Assembly: GCA_020186115.1 (NCBI GenBank)
Contig: WSYJ01000002.1
Coordinates: forward strand, 1 to 64,000
Origin: Histomonas meleagridis
Taxonomy: Eukaryota; Parabasalia; Tritrichomonadida; Dientamoebidae
DNA length: 64,000 nt
Direction: 5' to 3'
A program made the position numbers and the translations under genes. The notes beneath the pieces are model-generated. The model had not been told where the DNA came from and made no database searches. It worked only from the letters and a program-made list of their open reading frames with translations. Shown here piece after piece: positions 10,001 to 21,788 of the stretch; within the stretch, counting starts at the first letter, position 1, and each line of letters begins with the position of its first letter.

Positions 10001-13000
10001 CTTTTGGGATCTTACTGTACATATCTTGCACCAATTGTGTATATCTCGTTATTCCTCTCTTTGAAATTTACGTTTTGATCTTTGATTCAATGAATTCAAT
10101 ATACTTCATTCTTTTGCTCTCGATGTGATTTTGTTCTTTCATCTCATGATATATCTGATGTATCTATATTCTCCACCCTCAAATGTAGTCATTAAAATTT
10201 GTCTTTGTCAATCTTGTTAGTGCTTCTTTTTATTGCCTCTTCTAAATAAGAGCTGGGAGTATTTTCTGCACCTGCCCAGTCCTTAGAAGTTTTGGTTTCG
10301 AGTAATTTTTCCTATGTGCGATATTATTTTTAAATAATTGGTTTTCTTAGATATATTTTCTTCTGAAATTTGTATTATGAATGTATCATTATTATCTTTC
10401 TTTTATATGTTACTTCAAAGCCTAACTTATATGATTATTAGGATCTGGGAGAGTTTTCCTAATAGTTTTTCTTAATATTAAATTAATTTTGCATAAACAA
10501 CCTTGAAATATAATCCATTCTTCTTCTGCTTTTTCTCGTAGTTTTACATTTCTTAAGCATGGGTAAAATTTTATGTTTCTCAAAAACATTACTAATTTCT
10601 TTATAAATTTTATTTTTAATATTTTTATTAATTCTTGTAATCTGATTATATGATGATCTTGGAATTCATTCGCAAATATCCATTTTTTGCATTTATTAAA
10701 TCAAAGTTTCTCTACTCATTAATTGGTTGGTTCCTTGTGACCATCTTTGTCTGCTGTGAGTATGAGTGTTGTACTCCACTTTATTTGTATATTATCTTGG
10801 CTGGATTTCAATGCTTCACGTTGTTACATATTGCTTTTTTGACCTCGTCTTTTCTGTTTTTCTATTCTCTCCTGTTTCTTCCTTTTATTACATCATCTTT
10901 ATTTTTAAATTCAATTTCAATTTCACCTTTGCTAAATTTGTTTAGAGTTTTCTTTAGTTTCTCTTCTTCCATTCTTTTAATGCACTGCTTCAATCTCTTT
11001 AATTTTCATCTTTTATTTTGCGGGATAATTAAAAACAATTTGATTTAAATGTAGCTCGAGTGTATAGGGATCTTGGCCATTTTCTTTTCTTTGAAATATT
11101 TATACGGGACTAATATATAAAATTATATTTTTATGTAGTTTCTGCTAATGCTTTTTACAAAATCACAAATATATGCTTTCCTTTTTCTTAGTAGTATATT
11201 TGCTGTTGGATTTATATCCTTATCTTTGAATATGAGTCGGTAAAATTAAAGCCCACATCCATCTCAAAATCTCTTTTCATCTTCATTTATAATTTGAGGT
11301 AAGTCTTTTTCACTATATGGATTTCATTAAATGTGTCTCACACCTGTGTAATATAATCGCAATTGTGTAAAGGGACAGTGCACAAGAGTTTTCCTGATAA
11401 GTTGAGAGTTGTTTATTACCTTTATCAAATTGCATCCAATATGTCCTTAATATCGATCCTAAACAATCATAAATAATATTCCCATTTCTTCTTCCATTAT
11501 GGGCTGAATTTTCATGCTCCTTTAGAGTCGGTGACTGCATTGAAAGCTTTGATAGTCCACATTATGGCTTAAATAAATGGACCAATACCTGGAGATTTAT
11601 CGAAAACTAACATTAGATTTATGATGGGTATTCTTGTTTCATCTGTTTTATTTAGAGAAATAGATCTTTATCAATTTTTATAACTTCTCCATTTATCAAT
11701 TGTTTGTTTCAACTCCTAATGTATGTTTTAATATTTTTAAGGGTTGAGATAAAGTTCTATCGCGTGTGTGTATAATGAATTTCTTTATTCATGCCACTTA
11801 TCATTATTGTTGTTTGGTGGTGTATTCTCATTTGTCTCATTATTGCTTTCGATATTTTGATTTACTTGTTGCTGATTCTTCTTCTATTTGTTTAACATCA
11901 TCATCCTTGGGGTGAGTTACTTTGTTATTATTCGATGTTTTATTAGTTTCTTCATTTTTGCTTTGGGCGCAAATTATAATTTCCCACTTGGTACAATAAT
12001 ACCATATCATTATCTTTATAAATATAATTATGGGATTGTAATGTTAATATTTGTTTTGCATTCAGTAACTTTGATATTTGGAATAGCCATATGTTTTATT
12101 TTCATCGATATAATTGGAAGTTTGGTGTTTTAATATAAATATTTTTCACTGCATGTATTAATTTTCAGGTTTTTGGAATGTAATTTTATTTTCTGAATAA
12201 CAAAGAAAGTTTGGTATAGGGACATTAATATTTTCATTAACTTGAGTTTATTTTAAGATTTGGAATATCAATTGTTTTCTTCAGCATGATTATATTTTTG
12301 GAATAATGACATTTCTTTTATTTCTATTTTGAACTTTAAGAAGAGTCTGGGATTGGGATATTAATAACTAAGCAGCTCAAGTCTAAATAAATATGGCATT
12401 GAAATATTTGTTTGCATTTTTCTGTGAGGTTAAATTTAGAGTATAATAACATTTTTTCTCTTTCTTGTTCTGTACTTTATAATCTGGGGATCGGAGATGT
12501 AACATTTAAGATCTTGTCCATCTAAAAATATTTTTGGTAGTGAAATATTTGTTTCGTTTTCTGTAATATTAACAAACTTGGGTATAGTAATATTTTTCTT
12601 CTTCATTTTGTAAATTAAATTTAGGCATTGGAATATTAATATCGAAATCTATTTTGTGATATTTAGGCAATAAAATATTGTTAATTTCTTCATTTATATT
12701 AAATTTCGGAATCCTAATGTATTGATCTTCTTGTATAAAATTAATTTTTAGGGAATCGGCTAAATTTTTTGATCTCTTCTATTATTTCTATTTTGGTACT
12801 TGAATATTTATCTTCATATCTTTTCAACATTAAAAGTTTCTGGGATTATAATATCATTTTTCTTCTGTTGTTTTATTAAAATGTAGGTATTATAACATCT
12901 TGGAAAATATTTAAAGTTTTTGGGGATTCTAATGTTTATATCTTGTGAATTTAAATTGGGATTGATCTGCTATTAGGATTATCATTACTCACCTATAATA

Positions 13001-14321
13001 ATTCCTAATGTTGGGAAATTCCTAATTGTTTTTGGACAGAAATAGTACCATCAAAGGAAAATAACAACATTTTCTGAGGCATATCACTATAATAAACATT
13101 TGAGTTTGCGTGATCCGTGAGATGTAAACCATATTCATCAGAATTATTTAATTGTATTTTTATTTCAGAATGGGCACTAATATTAAAAATTATTCCTGGT
13201 TCCTTCTCACTTTCTTCAATTTCAGTATTAGTGAATGTTAAAGTGGAGTGCTTCTCATGCTCCATCTCTGAATCCTGATTATATGGTGCTAATTCAATTC
13301 TTACCGCTATGAAACTTAGTTTAAATGTGGTAAATGATTCTCTAACCGCTTGCTCCGTGTTGGCACAAGTAGGAAAACCATGGACAAAATAATAATTCTT
13401 TTTCATGTATTATTTCGTATTGCTATCGGTAAGTTGTGGTATGTGAGATCTTATTTCATTCCTCATTAAATTTATTTCAAATCTCCTGTTAGTGTTCTTG
13501 GTCTAAGCATTATATCTTTTACTTCATGTGTGCAAAAGTGCGCTTTCTTCAATCATCTAGCATAGTATTTCTTGTCGTCATTAACTATCTTTCATATGGT
13601 ATCTTAGTGATGCCGGTGCCAGTGTGGTGGATGTGTTTGTGGCACTTGGTACTTTGATTCGAGTCGAAAAGTCTGATTTTCGAGATTTTGTCCTTCATTT
13701 GGTCCCATATTCTTCTCTGAAAGGTTCTGGTTAAACCGGTATGTCCGATTCTGTGTTGCTTTGCGGTGTACTTCGTTGAGACTCTCTTCTGCATTCCAAT
13801 CGAAATCGATTTCGATTTTAATTTTCGTTCGTGCTTATGGGCTCAAACTTTTCTCTGAGATGGATTTCTGGGCCGAGTGTATATCAATTCTTGTGTTGCT
13901 TGCGGTGTACTCTATTCGTAGACTTTCTTACGCACATCGAGTCGAGATCGAGTTCTCGAAATTTCGTTCGTCTCTTTGAAGCTCAAACTTTCCTCTGAAT
14001 AGCTCTGGGCTGAGTGTATATTGATTCTGTGTTGCTTGATGTTCTCCCGTCGAACTTTCTCCTGCATCTGATTCAGGATGGCCGGACTTAAACAATGTGT
14101 TCTTCTTGATAAATTTTGCATTATTACGCTCTATTTTTGGTCTTCTTTTTGGTGTTGTGCATAGTTTCGTTCCTAAATGTTTATCTCGGAGAGATAATCT
14201 GATATGTTCGAGATTCTCCAATGATCGTCGGAACTCATATAGTTCTGCTCCTCTCAGGGCTCTATCCAGTGGTGCGCTTTTCCCTTCTCTAAGTTGCTCA
14301 GGTGAAAAAATAAAAAATCCA
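7064..14321 (-). mobile_element. tRNA-linked non-LTR element, copy II (decayed)
   Basis: About 7.26 kb, colinear with copy I but with many small indels. Recognisable minus-strand segments are the N-terminal repeat region (13585-14221), a damaged zinc-finger region (13005-13406), RT blocks with YADD at 8988-8999, a clean CCHC knuckle at 7815-7871 followed by a conserved RHN, and the basic 3' segment at 7099-7287. About 400 bp that hold the endonuclease core in copy I are missing near 7690-7705. It ends at 7064 with no poly(A), joined to the 16-nt tRNA tail. It cannot be autonomous as sequenced. Confidence 0.8.
7662..8081 (-). pseudogene. Copy II CCHC domain fragment
   Basis: A 139-residue frame carrying C71-X2-C74-X9-H84-X4-C89 and then KRHN. 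This is the arrangement found just before the restriction-like endonuclease of R2, CRE and NeSL-type non-LTR elements. The normal downstream endonuclease is missing because of the deletion near 7690-7705. A 17-A run at 7972-7988 inserts phenylalanines upstream of the knuckle. Confidence 0.7.
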
Positions 14322-14337
14322 TCCGCGCTGCTGGAAT
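14322..14337 (-). repeat. 16-nt tRNA-Tyr 3' tail (target-site copy)
   Basis: Second isolated copy of the last 16 bases of the tRNA-Tyr gene, between the 3' end of copy I and the 5' end of copy II. The junction with copy II lacks one T compared with the other two junctions. On the copy I side, 33 extra bases (14338-14370) lie between the tRNA tail and the 3' terminus shared with copy II. Confidence 0.8.
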
Positions 14338-14392
14338 TTGGTGTTTATTTACGTATATTAGCGCTCACTAGAATGAGTATGTATTGTATAAT

Positions 14393-14429
14393 GACGCGTC
14401 CGTCTTAACCTATGGTAGGTTGACCCTAC
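14393..14429 (-). repeat. Two short hairpins near element 3' end (copy I)
   Basis: GTAGG-TTGAC-CCTAC (14415-14429) and GACG-CGTC-CGTC (14393-14404) can each fold into a small stem-loop. Both are kept in copy II at 7104-7118 and 7082-7093, with the change in the first confined to the loop. R2-type reverse transcriptases recognise structured 3' RNA, so these are candidate recognition structures (inference). Confidence 0.5.
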
Positions 14430-15249
14430 TATTATGATCCATATTGAACTTGTTCTTTGGGTGGTCGAGTGTCACTTTTGTTTTCTTCTTATTCTTTTAA
14501 TAGTAGAATCTTTAACTATTTCTTCTTTCTTTTTTTGCATTGATCGCGTATTGCAAAAGATCTGAGATGATCATTACAACTCTTGTTCGATCTCTTTTAA
14601 CTCGTTAATACTTTTTCTTTTTAAGTATTGAGTTCATCTTCGTCAAATTATCTTCTTCTTCTTTTTGTTCTTGTCTATAATAAAAGATCTTTCCTTTTAT
14701 TATAGATTTTTGTATAATATCTTCTTTGATCAGTTTTATTGTACTTCCCTCTGCTTCATTTAATGCGAATTTCATGTACTCCTTGTTCTTCTTCATTGGT
14801 ATCTGATGGTTCTGAGTTTGAAAAAATATCTCGAAAAAAGTACTTCTTTCAATTCTTCATCTTCATCTTTATCTTCTTCTTCTTCTTCAGGATTATAATT
14901 ATCTTCATCAATAACATTAAAGTCTTCTTCTTCTCTTTCTATATTGTTTATATTATTGTTATTATTCTTATTTTTAGTTTTTATCTTTCTCATAAATTCT
15001 ATAAAAATATTAACATAGATTCTCTCAAATGTGTAACACATCTTCTTGAAACTAGATGATTAATCTCTTTGTTTCCATTAAATAATTTCTTTAAATCTTT
15101 AGTAGTTTGATTCAGGGATAATTCCCTAATGATGAAATAATAATTATATAAAATCTACTTCTATATTAAGTCTATTTTTGCATAATTCTATATAATCTCT
15201 ATATTTTTCTTCTTTTCTTTTTCTTCTAATAATAAGAGTTGATTCAGAG

Positions 15250-15570
15250 TTGTTATCAAGATTTCGAGTCATGACCATACGGAGAATTGACTTCAATAAG
15301 TTAATCTATTGTTATTAATATACCATATGTCTGGTTTTAATGATTTCCAATTGTTTGTAATCTTTGTCTATTACTTTGGATGTTCCTATTAAATATTATA
15401 TTATTACACTTTATATTATTTTCTTTAATTTCCTTTAATTATTTCTTCTACTATTGCATTATGTCTTTTAGTAGTTAAATTTCTAATTTTTTTAAGCAAC
15501 CATTAATTCCTATGCATTAATGAATCATTTTGATTTAAATTACATCTCATTACATTTAGGATTTATATTT
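15250..15570 (-). pseudogene. Copy I CCHC and restriction-like endonuclease core
   Basis: The CCHC knuckle region lies at about 15494-15560 with a one-base insertion relative to copy II. Downstream, KPDIWYINNN is encoded at 15317-15337. After a frame change, the segment encoding IEVNSPYG lies at 15274-15297. A KPD strand followed about 13 residues later by an acidic residue in a hydrophobic strand is the catalytic pattern of the PD-(D/E)XK-like endonuclease that nicks the target in R2-type elements. The frameshift between the two halves disables this copy as sequenced. Confidence 0.65.
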
Positions 15571-16286
15571 GCGTTTTCTTATTTAAGATTATTTGTTGGT
15601 AAAGTATTAGTCTGCTAAAATACTGAACTTAATAATATTATTACTTGTTGGTGCTCTAAAATTAGATAAAAGAAGTTTGAATCAGTTGATTTATCCATAT
15701 GTAAGAAAGTATGTGCTTTGATGGTAATTTCTTAAGGTTATCTAGGTATTTTTCATGTATCATTTATTTAAATATTTTAGCAATGTCTTTCTCATTAATA
15801 AATTCTTCTGTTTCTTCTTCCTCTTCTACCTTTTCTTTATTATCCAGTTTATTGGATAATACAATTATTTTCTTCTAGGTTTGGTTTAAAAACTCTACTT
15901 TTAAGTTATATAATGCTTTTACCGCTCTACAAAATGTACTATTTGTCCGATTTTTGTATAATTTTACCTTTATTATCAAAAAGGAATTCCAAAATAAGGT
16001 GAGTTTCATCTACTTGTATTTTCCTATAGTCTAATTCTTTGTACATTGTCATTCTAATAAAATTCCCTGATATTTAAATCCTTTGATAATAATAAACCTA
16101 TAAATGTTCTTAATTGTAACACATAATTTCTTTCTTTAAAGACATTAAACTTAAACCTCCTTCTTTATAATGTGTATAAAATAAATCTTTTGGTAAACCT
16201 TTTGTATTTAATATTTGATTTATTGAACCTCAATAAATTCATCAAGTTTTTTAAGTTCTTTAATAGAGCATAAACCATTTAACATT

Positions 16287-17600
16287 TCAAAAATCTAATT
16301 GAGGAGTAATTATTCTTTTAATTGCATCTATTATTTGATTAACTTTTAAAGGAGAATTAATTACTTGTATGATTTCTTGTTTAATTTTATTGATTTTAGT
16401 TTGAGAATGTGTTTTTTTACTTTCACGATTTATTGCTATTGGTGCACCTAAATATTCTATATATTCCATTAATGGATGATTTGGTATTTCTTCATTATTA
16501 ATAGTAAAACATTCATTTAAAGTTGGTCTTGTATTATTAAAATATATATAAGATAGAGTCTTACATTTTTGTGAAGCTATTTTAAGTTTAAATATTTTAC
16601 AAAATTTTTCTACTGTTTTAATCATATTTTGCATTCCATCTTGTGTATTAGAAATTAATATAACATCATCTGCATAAGCTTGAATATTAAAAAAGAAAAA
16701 TTCATTTTCTCTCATTGGATCTTCTATAATTACTCCATCTTTTTTATTATGATTTTGTATTGCTTTAATTAAAGGTTCAAGACATAAATTAAATAGTGTT
16801 GGTGATAGAGGACAACCTTGTATGACACCTCTATTGAAGTTAATCCAATCTGAAAGTTTATTCCTTAGTTCTATTCTTGTTTTTGGTATCTGTATATAAG
16901 TCCTTTATTAATTTGATGAAAATAATTCGGGAATCCTAATTGATTTAATGACCAAGTAATAAGCTTGTGAGGTACTGAATCAGAAGGCTTTGGCGAAAAT
17001 CTAATGTTGTAATATAAATCGAATCTTTGACCTCACTGATTGTGCAATTATTTCATTTATATTCGTAATGTGTTCAGTTATCCCATTGATATTGGTTTTA
17101 AAACCTTTTGTACTGAACTTATGAATGGCGAAGAAACATTTAAATCTTGAATGCATCGTGCAAAGTGGCACATCATAATTCTGTATAAAGTTGGTGATAT
17201 TGAAATTGGTCTCCAATTGGTGATTTCATCTGGATTATTCTTCTTAAATAACAATATAGTTCTTGATATTTTTCCATAATTCTGGAATTTTCTTGAATCT
17301 CATTATTTGTTTAATTATGTTTCTGATTAATTTGACTGTAATATTAATTTTGATTTTCCAAATGGTATTAGAAATACCATCTGGACCTGTAGCTGACAAA
17401 TTTGGTCTTGTAATAATTGCTTGTTTGATTCTGTCTTTGTCTAGTAACATTAGCTTAAGTAATTCTTCATCTTTGTTATCTAAGTTTTTATTCAAACAAA
17501 ATATATCTGGAATATTGTTTTCTTGGTAGTTTGGGAGGAATTCTTTCTCAAATTCAATGTTGCATTCTGGTGTTGGTTCATTTGTAATGAACCATCTCAT
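16287..17600 (-). pseudogene. Copy I reverse transcriptase domain
   Basis: Frames on this strand give the RT hallmarks in the right order: an early ATGPDGI block (inside 17244-17600), then VIQGCPLSPTLFN (about 16790-16832), then QAYADDVILIS with catalytic YADD at 16665-16676, then a thumb-like basic region with LGAPI. The domain would copy element RNA at a nicked genomic target. Frame shifts separate the blocks (for example between 16715 and 17244), so the region is annotated as a broken gene. Confidence 0.85.
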
Positions 17601-17652
17601 GGCTCTTTTGGGTCTTCTGCATACATATCTTGCACCAATTGTGTATATTTCT

Positions 17653-19366
17653 TTATTCCTTTCTTTTGAAATTTCTGTTTTGATATTTGATTAATGAATT
17701 TTCAATATACTTCATTCTTTGCTCTCGATGATTTGGTTCTTCATCTATGATATTTCTGATATTATCTATATTATCACCTCCAAATGTAGTCATTAAAATT
17801 TCTTTGTCAATCTTATTTAATGCTTCCTTTATTGCCTCTTCTAAATAAGAGATGGAATTATTTCTTGTATCTGATTCTTGAAGTTTTTTTAGTTTGATAA
17901 TTTTTTCCATATGCGATATTATTTTAAATAATTGGTTTTCTTGAATATATTTTCTTCTTAAATTTGTATTATGAATATTATCATTATTATCTTTCTTTTT
18001 ATTGTTGCTTAAGCCTAACATATGATTTAATGGGATTTTTGGTGTTTTCCAAATAGCTTTTCTTAATATTAAATTAATTTTGCATAAACAACCTTGAAAT
18101 ATAATCCATTCTTCTTCTGTTTTTTTCTTTAGTTTTTACATTTCTTAAGCAAAGGTAAAAATTTTTGTTTTCAAAAAACATTACTAATTTCTTTATAAAT
18201 TTTATTTTTAATATTTTTATTAATTCTTTGGTAATCTGATTATATGTGATTCTTGGAATTCATTCGCAAATATCCATTTTTTGCATTTATTAAGTAAAGT
18301 TTCTCTATCATTAATTGGTTGGTTCCTTGTGACTATCTTGTCTGCTGTTAATGAGTTAGTGTTATTAATTTCACTTTTATTTGTATCATTATCTTGGTTG
18401 ATTTCTAATACTTCTACGTTGTTAATATTTGCTTTTTTGACTCGTTTTTCTTGTTTTCTATTCTCCTGTTTCTTCCTTTTTATTACATCATCTTTATTTT
18501 TAAATTCAATTTCAATTTCACCTTTTGCTAATTTGTTTAAGTTTTCTTTAGTTTCTTCTTCTTTTCTTTTTAATCTTTTCTTCAATCTCTTTAATTTCAT
18601 CTTTATCAGTAGATAATTAAAAACAATTGATTTAAATTTAACTTGATGTATAGGGATCTTAATATTTTCTTTTCTTGAAAATATTATGCGCATGACTATT
18701 ATGTAATATTATATTTTTATGTGTCTCTGCTAATGCTTTAAAAAAAAAATCACAAATATATGCTTTCCTTTTTCTTAATAATATATTTGCTGTTGGATTT
18801 ATATCATATCTTTGAATATAGTTTAAAATTAAAGCCCACATCCATCCAAAATCTCTTTTATCTTCATTATAATTGGAGTGTCTTTTTCACTTTATATGGT
18901 TATTAAATGTTGCTTCGCAATCTTTAATATAATCACAATTATGTAAAGGACATGCATAAAGAGTTTTCCGATAAGTTGAAAGTTGTTTATTACCTTTATC
19001 AAATTGCATCCAATATGTTTTTTGCTTCAATATCGATCCTAAACAATCATAAATATCATTCCCATTTCTTTCTTTTTTCCATTATGGGCTGAATTTTTCA
19101 TGCATCTTTAAGTCTGTGACTGCATTGAAAGTTTGATAATCACATTTATGGCAAATAAATGGACCAATACCTGGGAATTTATCGAAAACTAACATTAGAT
19201 TTATGATAGGTATTCTTGTTTCATCTGTTTTATTTAAGAATAGATCTTTATCAATTTTATAACTTCTCCATTTATCAATTGTTTGTTTTAACTCTAATGT
19301 TGTTTTAATATTTTTAAGGTTGAGATAAAGTTCTTCTGGCGTGTGTATAATGATTTCTTTATTCAT
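17653..19366 (-). pseudogene. Copy I middle region: C2H2 fingers and coiled coil
   Basis: Several frames run in the same direction. Segment 19082-19366 includes CHKCDYQTFNAVTDLKMH, a C2H2-type finger start with a doubtful last ligand. Near 18905-18960 there is another finger-like CPLHNC...CEATFNNHIK segment. Segments 18220-18693 and 17653-18021 are lysine/glutamate-rich and helical. In R2-group proteins, fingers upstream of the RT bind target DNA, and here they may read the tRNA gene (inference). The frames do not join as sequenced. Confidence 0.6.
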
Positions 19367-19833
19367 ATTATCATTATTATTGTTGTTTGCGGTGTATTCT
19401 CATTGGGTTCATTATTGCTTTCGATATTTCGATTTACTTGTTGTGATTCTTCTACTGTTTGTTTAACATCATCGTCCTTGAAGTTAGTTACTTTGTTATT
19501 ATTCGATGTTTTATTAGTTTCTTCATTATTGCTTTTGAATGAAATTATAATTTCCACTTGGTACAATAATATCAATATCTTTATAAATATAATTAATTTT
19601 TGGGGATTGTAATGTTAATATTTGTTTGCGATTCATTAACTTTTGATATTTGGAATAGTTATTGTTGTATTTTCATCGATATAATTGAAGTTTGGTGTTT
19701 TAATATAAATATTTTCACTCGTAACATTAATTTCGGGTTTTGGAATATTAATTTTATTTTTCTGAATAACAAAAAGTTTGGTATAGGGACATTAATATTT
19801 TCATTAACTTGATTTATTTTAAGATTTGGAATA

Positions 19834-20229
19834 TCAATTGTTTCTTTCAGCATGATTATATTTTGGAATAATAACATTCTTTACTTCATTTTGAACTTTA
19901 AAGTCTGGGATTGGGATATTAATATTAAGATCTTGTCTAAAATATTTTGGTATTGAAATATTTGTTTCATTTTCTGTAAGGTTAAATTTAGGTATAATAA
20001 CATTTTTCTCTTCGTTCTGTACTTTATAATCTGGGATTGGGATATTAACATTAAGATCTTGTCTAAAATATTTTGGTAATGAAATATTTGTTTCGTTTTC
20101 TGTAATATTAAACTTAGGTATAGTAATATTTTTCTCTTCATTTTGTAAATTAAATTTAGGCATTGGAATATTAATATCAGAAATCTTGTTTGTGATATTT
20201 AGGCAATAAAATATTGTTAATTTCTTCAT
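19834..20229 (-). pseudogene. Copy I I-P-x-F repeat segment
   Basis: About 130 residues of short repeats of the form xNIxIPKFN alternating with NExxxN linkers. They continue the repeats that begin at the end of the preceding frame (20235-20500), separated only by a stop or shift. Two near-identical blocks containing KYFRQDLN and VQNEEKNV lie about 120 bp apart, showing tandem duplication. Strand-like repeats of this kind suggest an extended or solenoid-like segment. I know no matching family. Confidence 0.55.
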
Positions 20230-20234
20230 TTATA

Positions 20235-21788
20235 TTAAATTTCTGGAATCCTAATGTATTGATCTTTTTGTATAAAATTAATTTTGGGAATCGGTAAATT
20301 TTTGATCTCTTCGATTATTTCTATTTTTGGTACTTGAATATTTTCTTCATATCTTTCAACATTAAATTCTGGGATTGTAATATCATTTTCTTCTGTTGTT
20401 TTATTAAAATGTGGTATTATAACATCTTCTGGAAATATTTTAAAGTTTGGGATTCTAATGTTTATATCTTGTGAATTTAAATTAGGATTGGATCTGTTAT
20501 TAGGATTATCATTATCACCTATAATAATTCCTAATGTTGGGAATTTATTGTTTTTGGATAAAAGAAATAGAAAACCATCAAGAAAACAACATTTTCTGAG
20601 CATATCACTATAATAAACATTTGAGTTTGCGTGATCCGTGAGATGTAAACCATATTCATCAGAATTATTTAACTGTACTTTGTTACAGAATGGACACTTA
20701 ATATTAAAAATTATTCCTGGTTCCTCACTTTCTTCAATTTCATTATTATTAATGTTAAGTAAATTAACTATGTCTATATCTCTGAATCTCATATATGGTG
20801 CTAATTCAATTCTTCTCCCTTTATGAAACTTGTTTAAATGTATAAATAATTCTTCAATGCTTTCATTTTGCCAAGTACAAAAAGGAAACCATGGACAAAA
20901 TAATAATTCTTTTTTCATATTATTTCGTATTGCTATCGGTAAGTTGTAGTATGTGAATCTTATTTCATTCCTCATTAAATTTATTTCATCTCCTGTTAGT
21001 GTTCTTGGTCTAAGCATTATATCTTCTACTTCTGTATCTGTACAAGTTTCTTCATCATCTGCATAGTATTCTTGCTCATTAAATATCTTCATATGGTATC
21101 TAGTGATACTTGGTACTAATTGTGGATGTGTTTGGTAACTTGGTGTTTGATCTGATCGAAATCTGATTTCGAGATTTTGTTCTTCATTTGGTCCCATATT
21201 CTCTTTGAAAAGTTCTGGACTGGTGTATGTCGATTCTGTGTTGCTTGTGGTGTACTTCGTTGAACTTTCTTCTGCATCTAATCGAAATCTGATTTCAGAA
21301 TTTCGTTCGTCTCTTGGGTTCAAACTTTCTCTAAATGGTTCTGGGCTGGTGTATATTGATTCTGTGTTGCTTGCGGTGTACTCTGTTGAACTTTCTTCTG
21401 CATCTGATCGAAATCTGATTTCGAAATTTCGTTCGTCTCTTGGGCTCAAACTTTCTCTGAATGGTTCTGGGCTGGTGTATATTGATTCTGTGTTGCTTGT
21501 GATGTTCTCCGTCGAACTTTCTCCTGCATTTGATTCAGGATGGCCGGACTTAAAAAATGGGTTCTTCTTGATAAATTTAGCATTATAAGGCTCTATTTTT
21601 GGTCTTGATTTTCGCGTTGTGCATAGTTTCGAGCCTAATTGTTTATCTCGGAGAGATAATCTGATATGTTCCGAGATTCTCCAATGATCGTCGGAACTTA
21701 TATGGTTCTGCTCCTCTCCGGGAGCTCTATCCAATGGTGCGCTTTTCCCCTCTCTAAGTTGCTCAGGTGAAAAAAATAAAAAATCCAT
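20235..21788 (-). CDS. Copy I N-terminal ORF: acidic repeats and C2H2 fingers
   Basis: This 517-residue frame opens with an ATG that is the first three bases of the element, immediately after the tRNA-Tyr discriminator base. Residues 90-213 hold three tandem 42-residue repeats (ESSTE...SNTES.YTSPE.F.E...RFR). A C2H2-like finger uses C298, C304, H317 and H322; a second uses C365, C368, H382 and H386. From about 430 the chain becomes I-P-x-F repeats. It is probably the N-terminal part of one long element protein, cut by a frameshift at 20235. All three copies conserve the opening residues, supporting this start. No 5' UTR exists unless the transcript begins in the tRNA. Confidence 0.7.
   Translation of the reverse strand: MDFLFFSPEQLREGKSAPLDRAPGEEQNHISSDDHWRISEHIRLSLRDKQLGSKLCTTRKSRPKIEPYNAKFIKKNPFFKSGHPESNAGESSTENITSNTESIYTSPEPFRESLSPRDERNFEIRFRSDAEESSTEYTASNTESIYTSPEPFRESLNPRDERNSEIRFRLDAEESSTKYTTSNTESTYTSPELFKENMGPNEEQNLEIRFRSDQTPSYQTHPQLVPSITRYHMKIFNEQEYYADDEETCTDTEVEDIMLRPRTLTGDEINLMRNEIRFTYYNLPIAIRNNMKKELLFCPWFPFCTWQNESIEELFIHLNKFHKGRRIELAPYMRFRDIDIVNLLNINNNEIEESEEPGIIFNIKCPFCNKVQLNNSDEYGLHLTDHANSNVYYSDMLRKCCFLDGFLFLLSKNNKFPTLGIIIGDNDNPNNRSNPNLNSQDINIRIPNFKIFPEDVIIPHFNKTTEENDITIPEFNVERYEENIQVPKIEIIEEIKNLPIPKINFIQKDQYIRIPEI
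21768..21783 (-). terminator. T-rich Pol III terminator supplied by element
   Basis: On the minus strand the element opens ATGGA followed by two T tracts (T6, then T6-7) separated by one A. These lie 6-20 nt after the tRNA 3' end, where a Pol III terminator is expected. All three element copies keep the tracts. Confidence 0.6.

Larger units (their letters stand above)
14338..21788 (-). mobile_element. tRNA-Tyr-targeted RLE-type non-LTR retrotransposon, copy I
   Basis: A 7.45-kb minus-strand element. In order it encodes an acidic N-terminal region with 42-residue repeats, two C2H2 fingers, an array of short I-P-x-F repeats, further C2H2 fingers, a lysine-rich coiled coil, reverse transcriptase, a CCHC knuckle, a restriction-like endonuclease (KPD...E) and an acidic tail. 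This order (fingers, RT, CCHC, endonuclease) is that of the R2/CRE/NeSL group. No apurinic endonuclease, LTR or poly(A) tail is seen. The 5' end abuts the tRNA-Tyr gene and a 16-nt copy of the tRNA tail follows the 3' end. Several single-base frameshifts interrupt the frame; some may be consensus errors. Confidence 0.82.

Noticed and set aside
10650-11048. Hydrophobic plus-strand frame looking like a membrane protein
   Set aside because: It is antisense to retroelement copy II; T-rich complement of lysine/asparagine codons gives Phe/Leu/Ile runs. Not colinear with any plus-strand gene in copy I.
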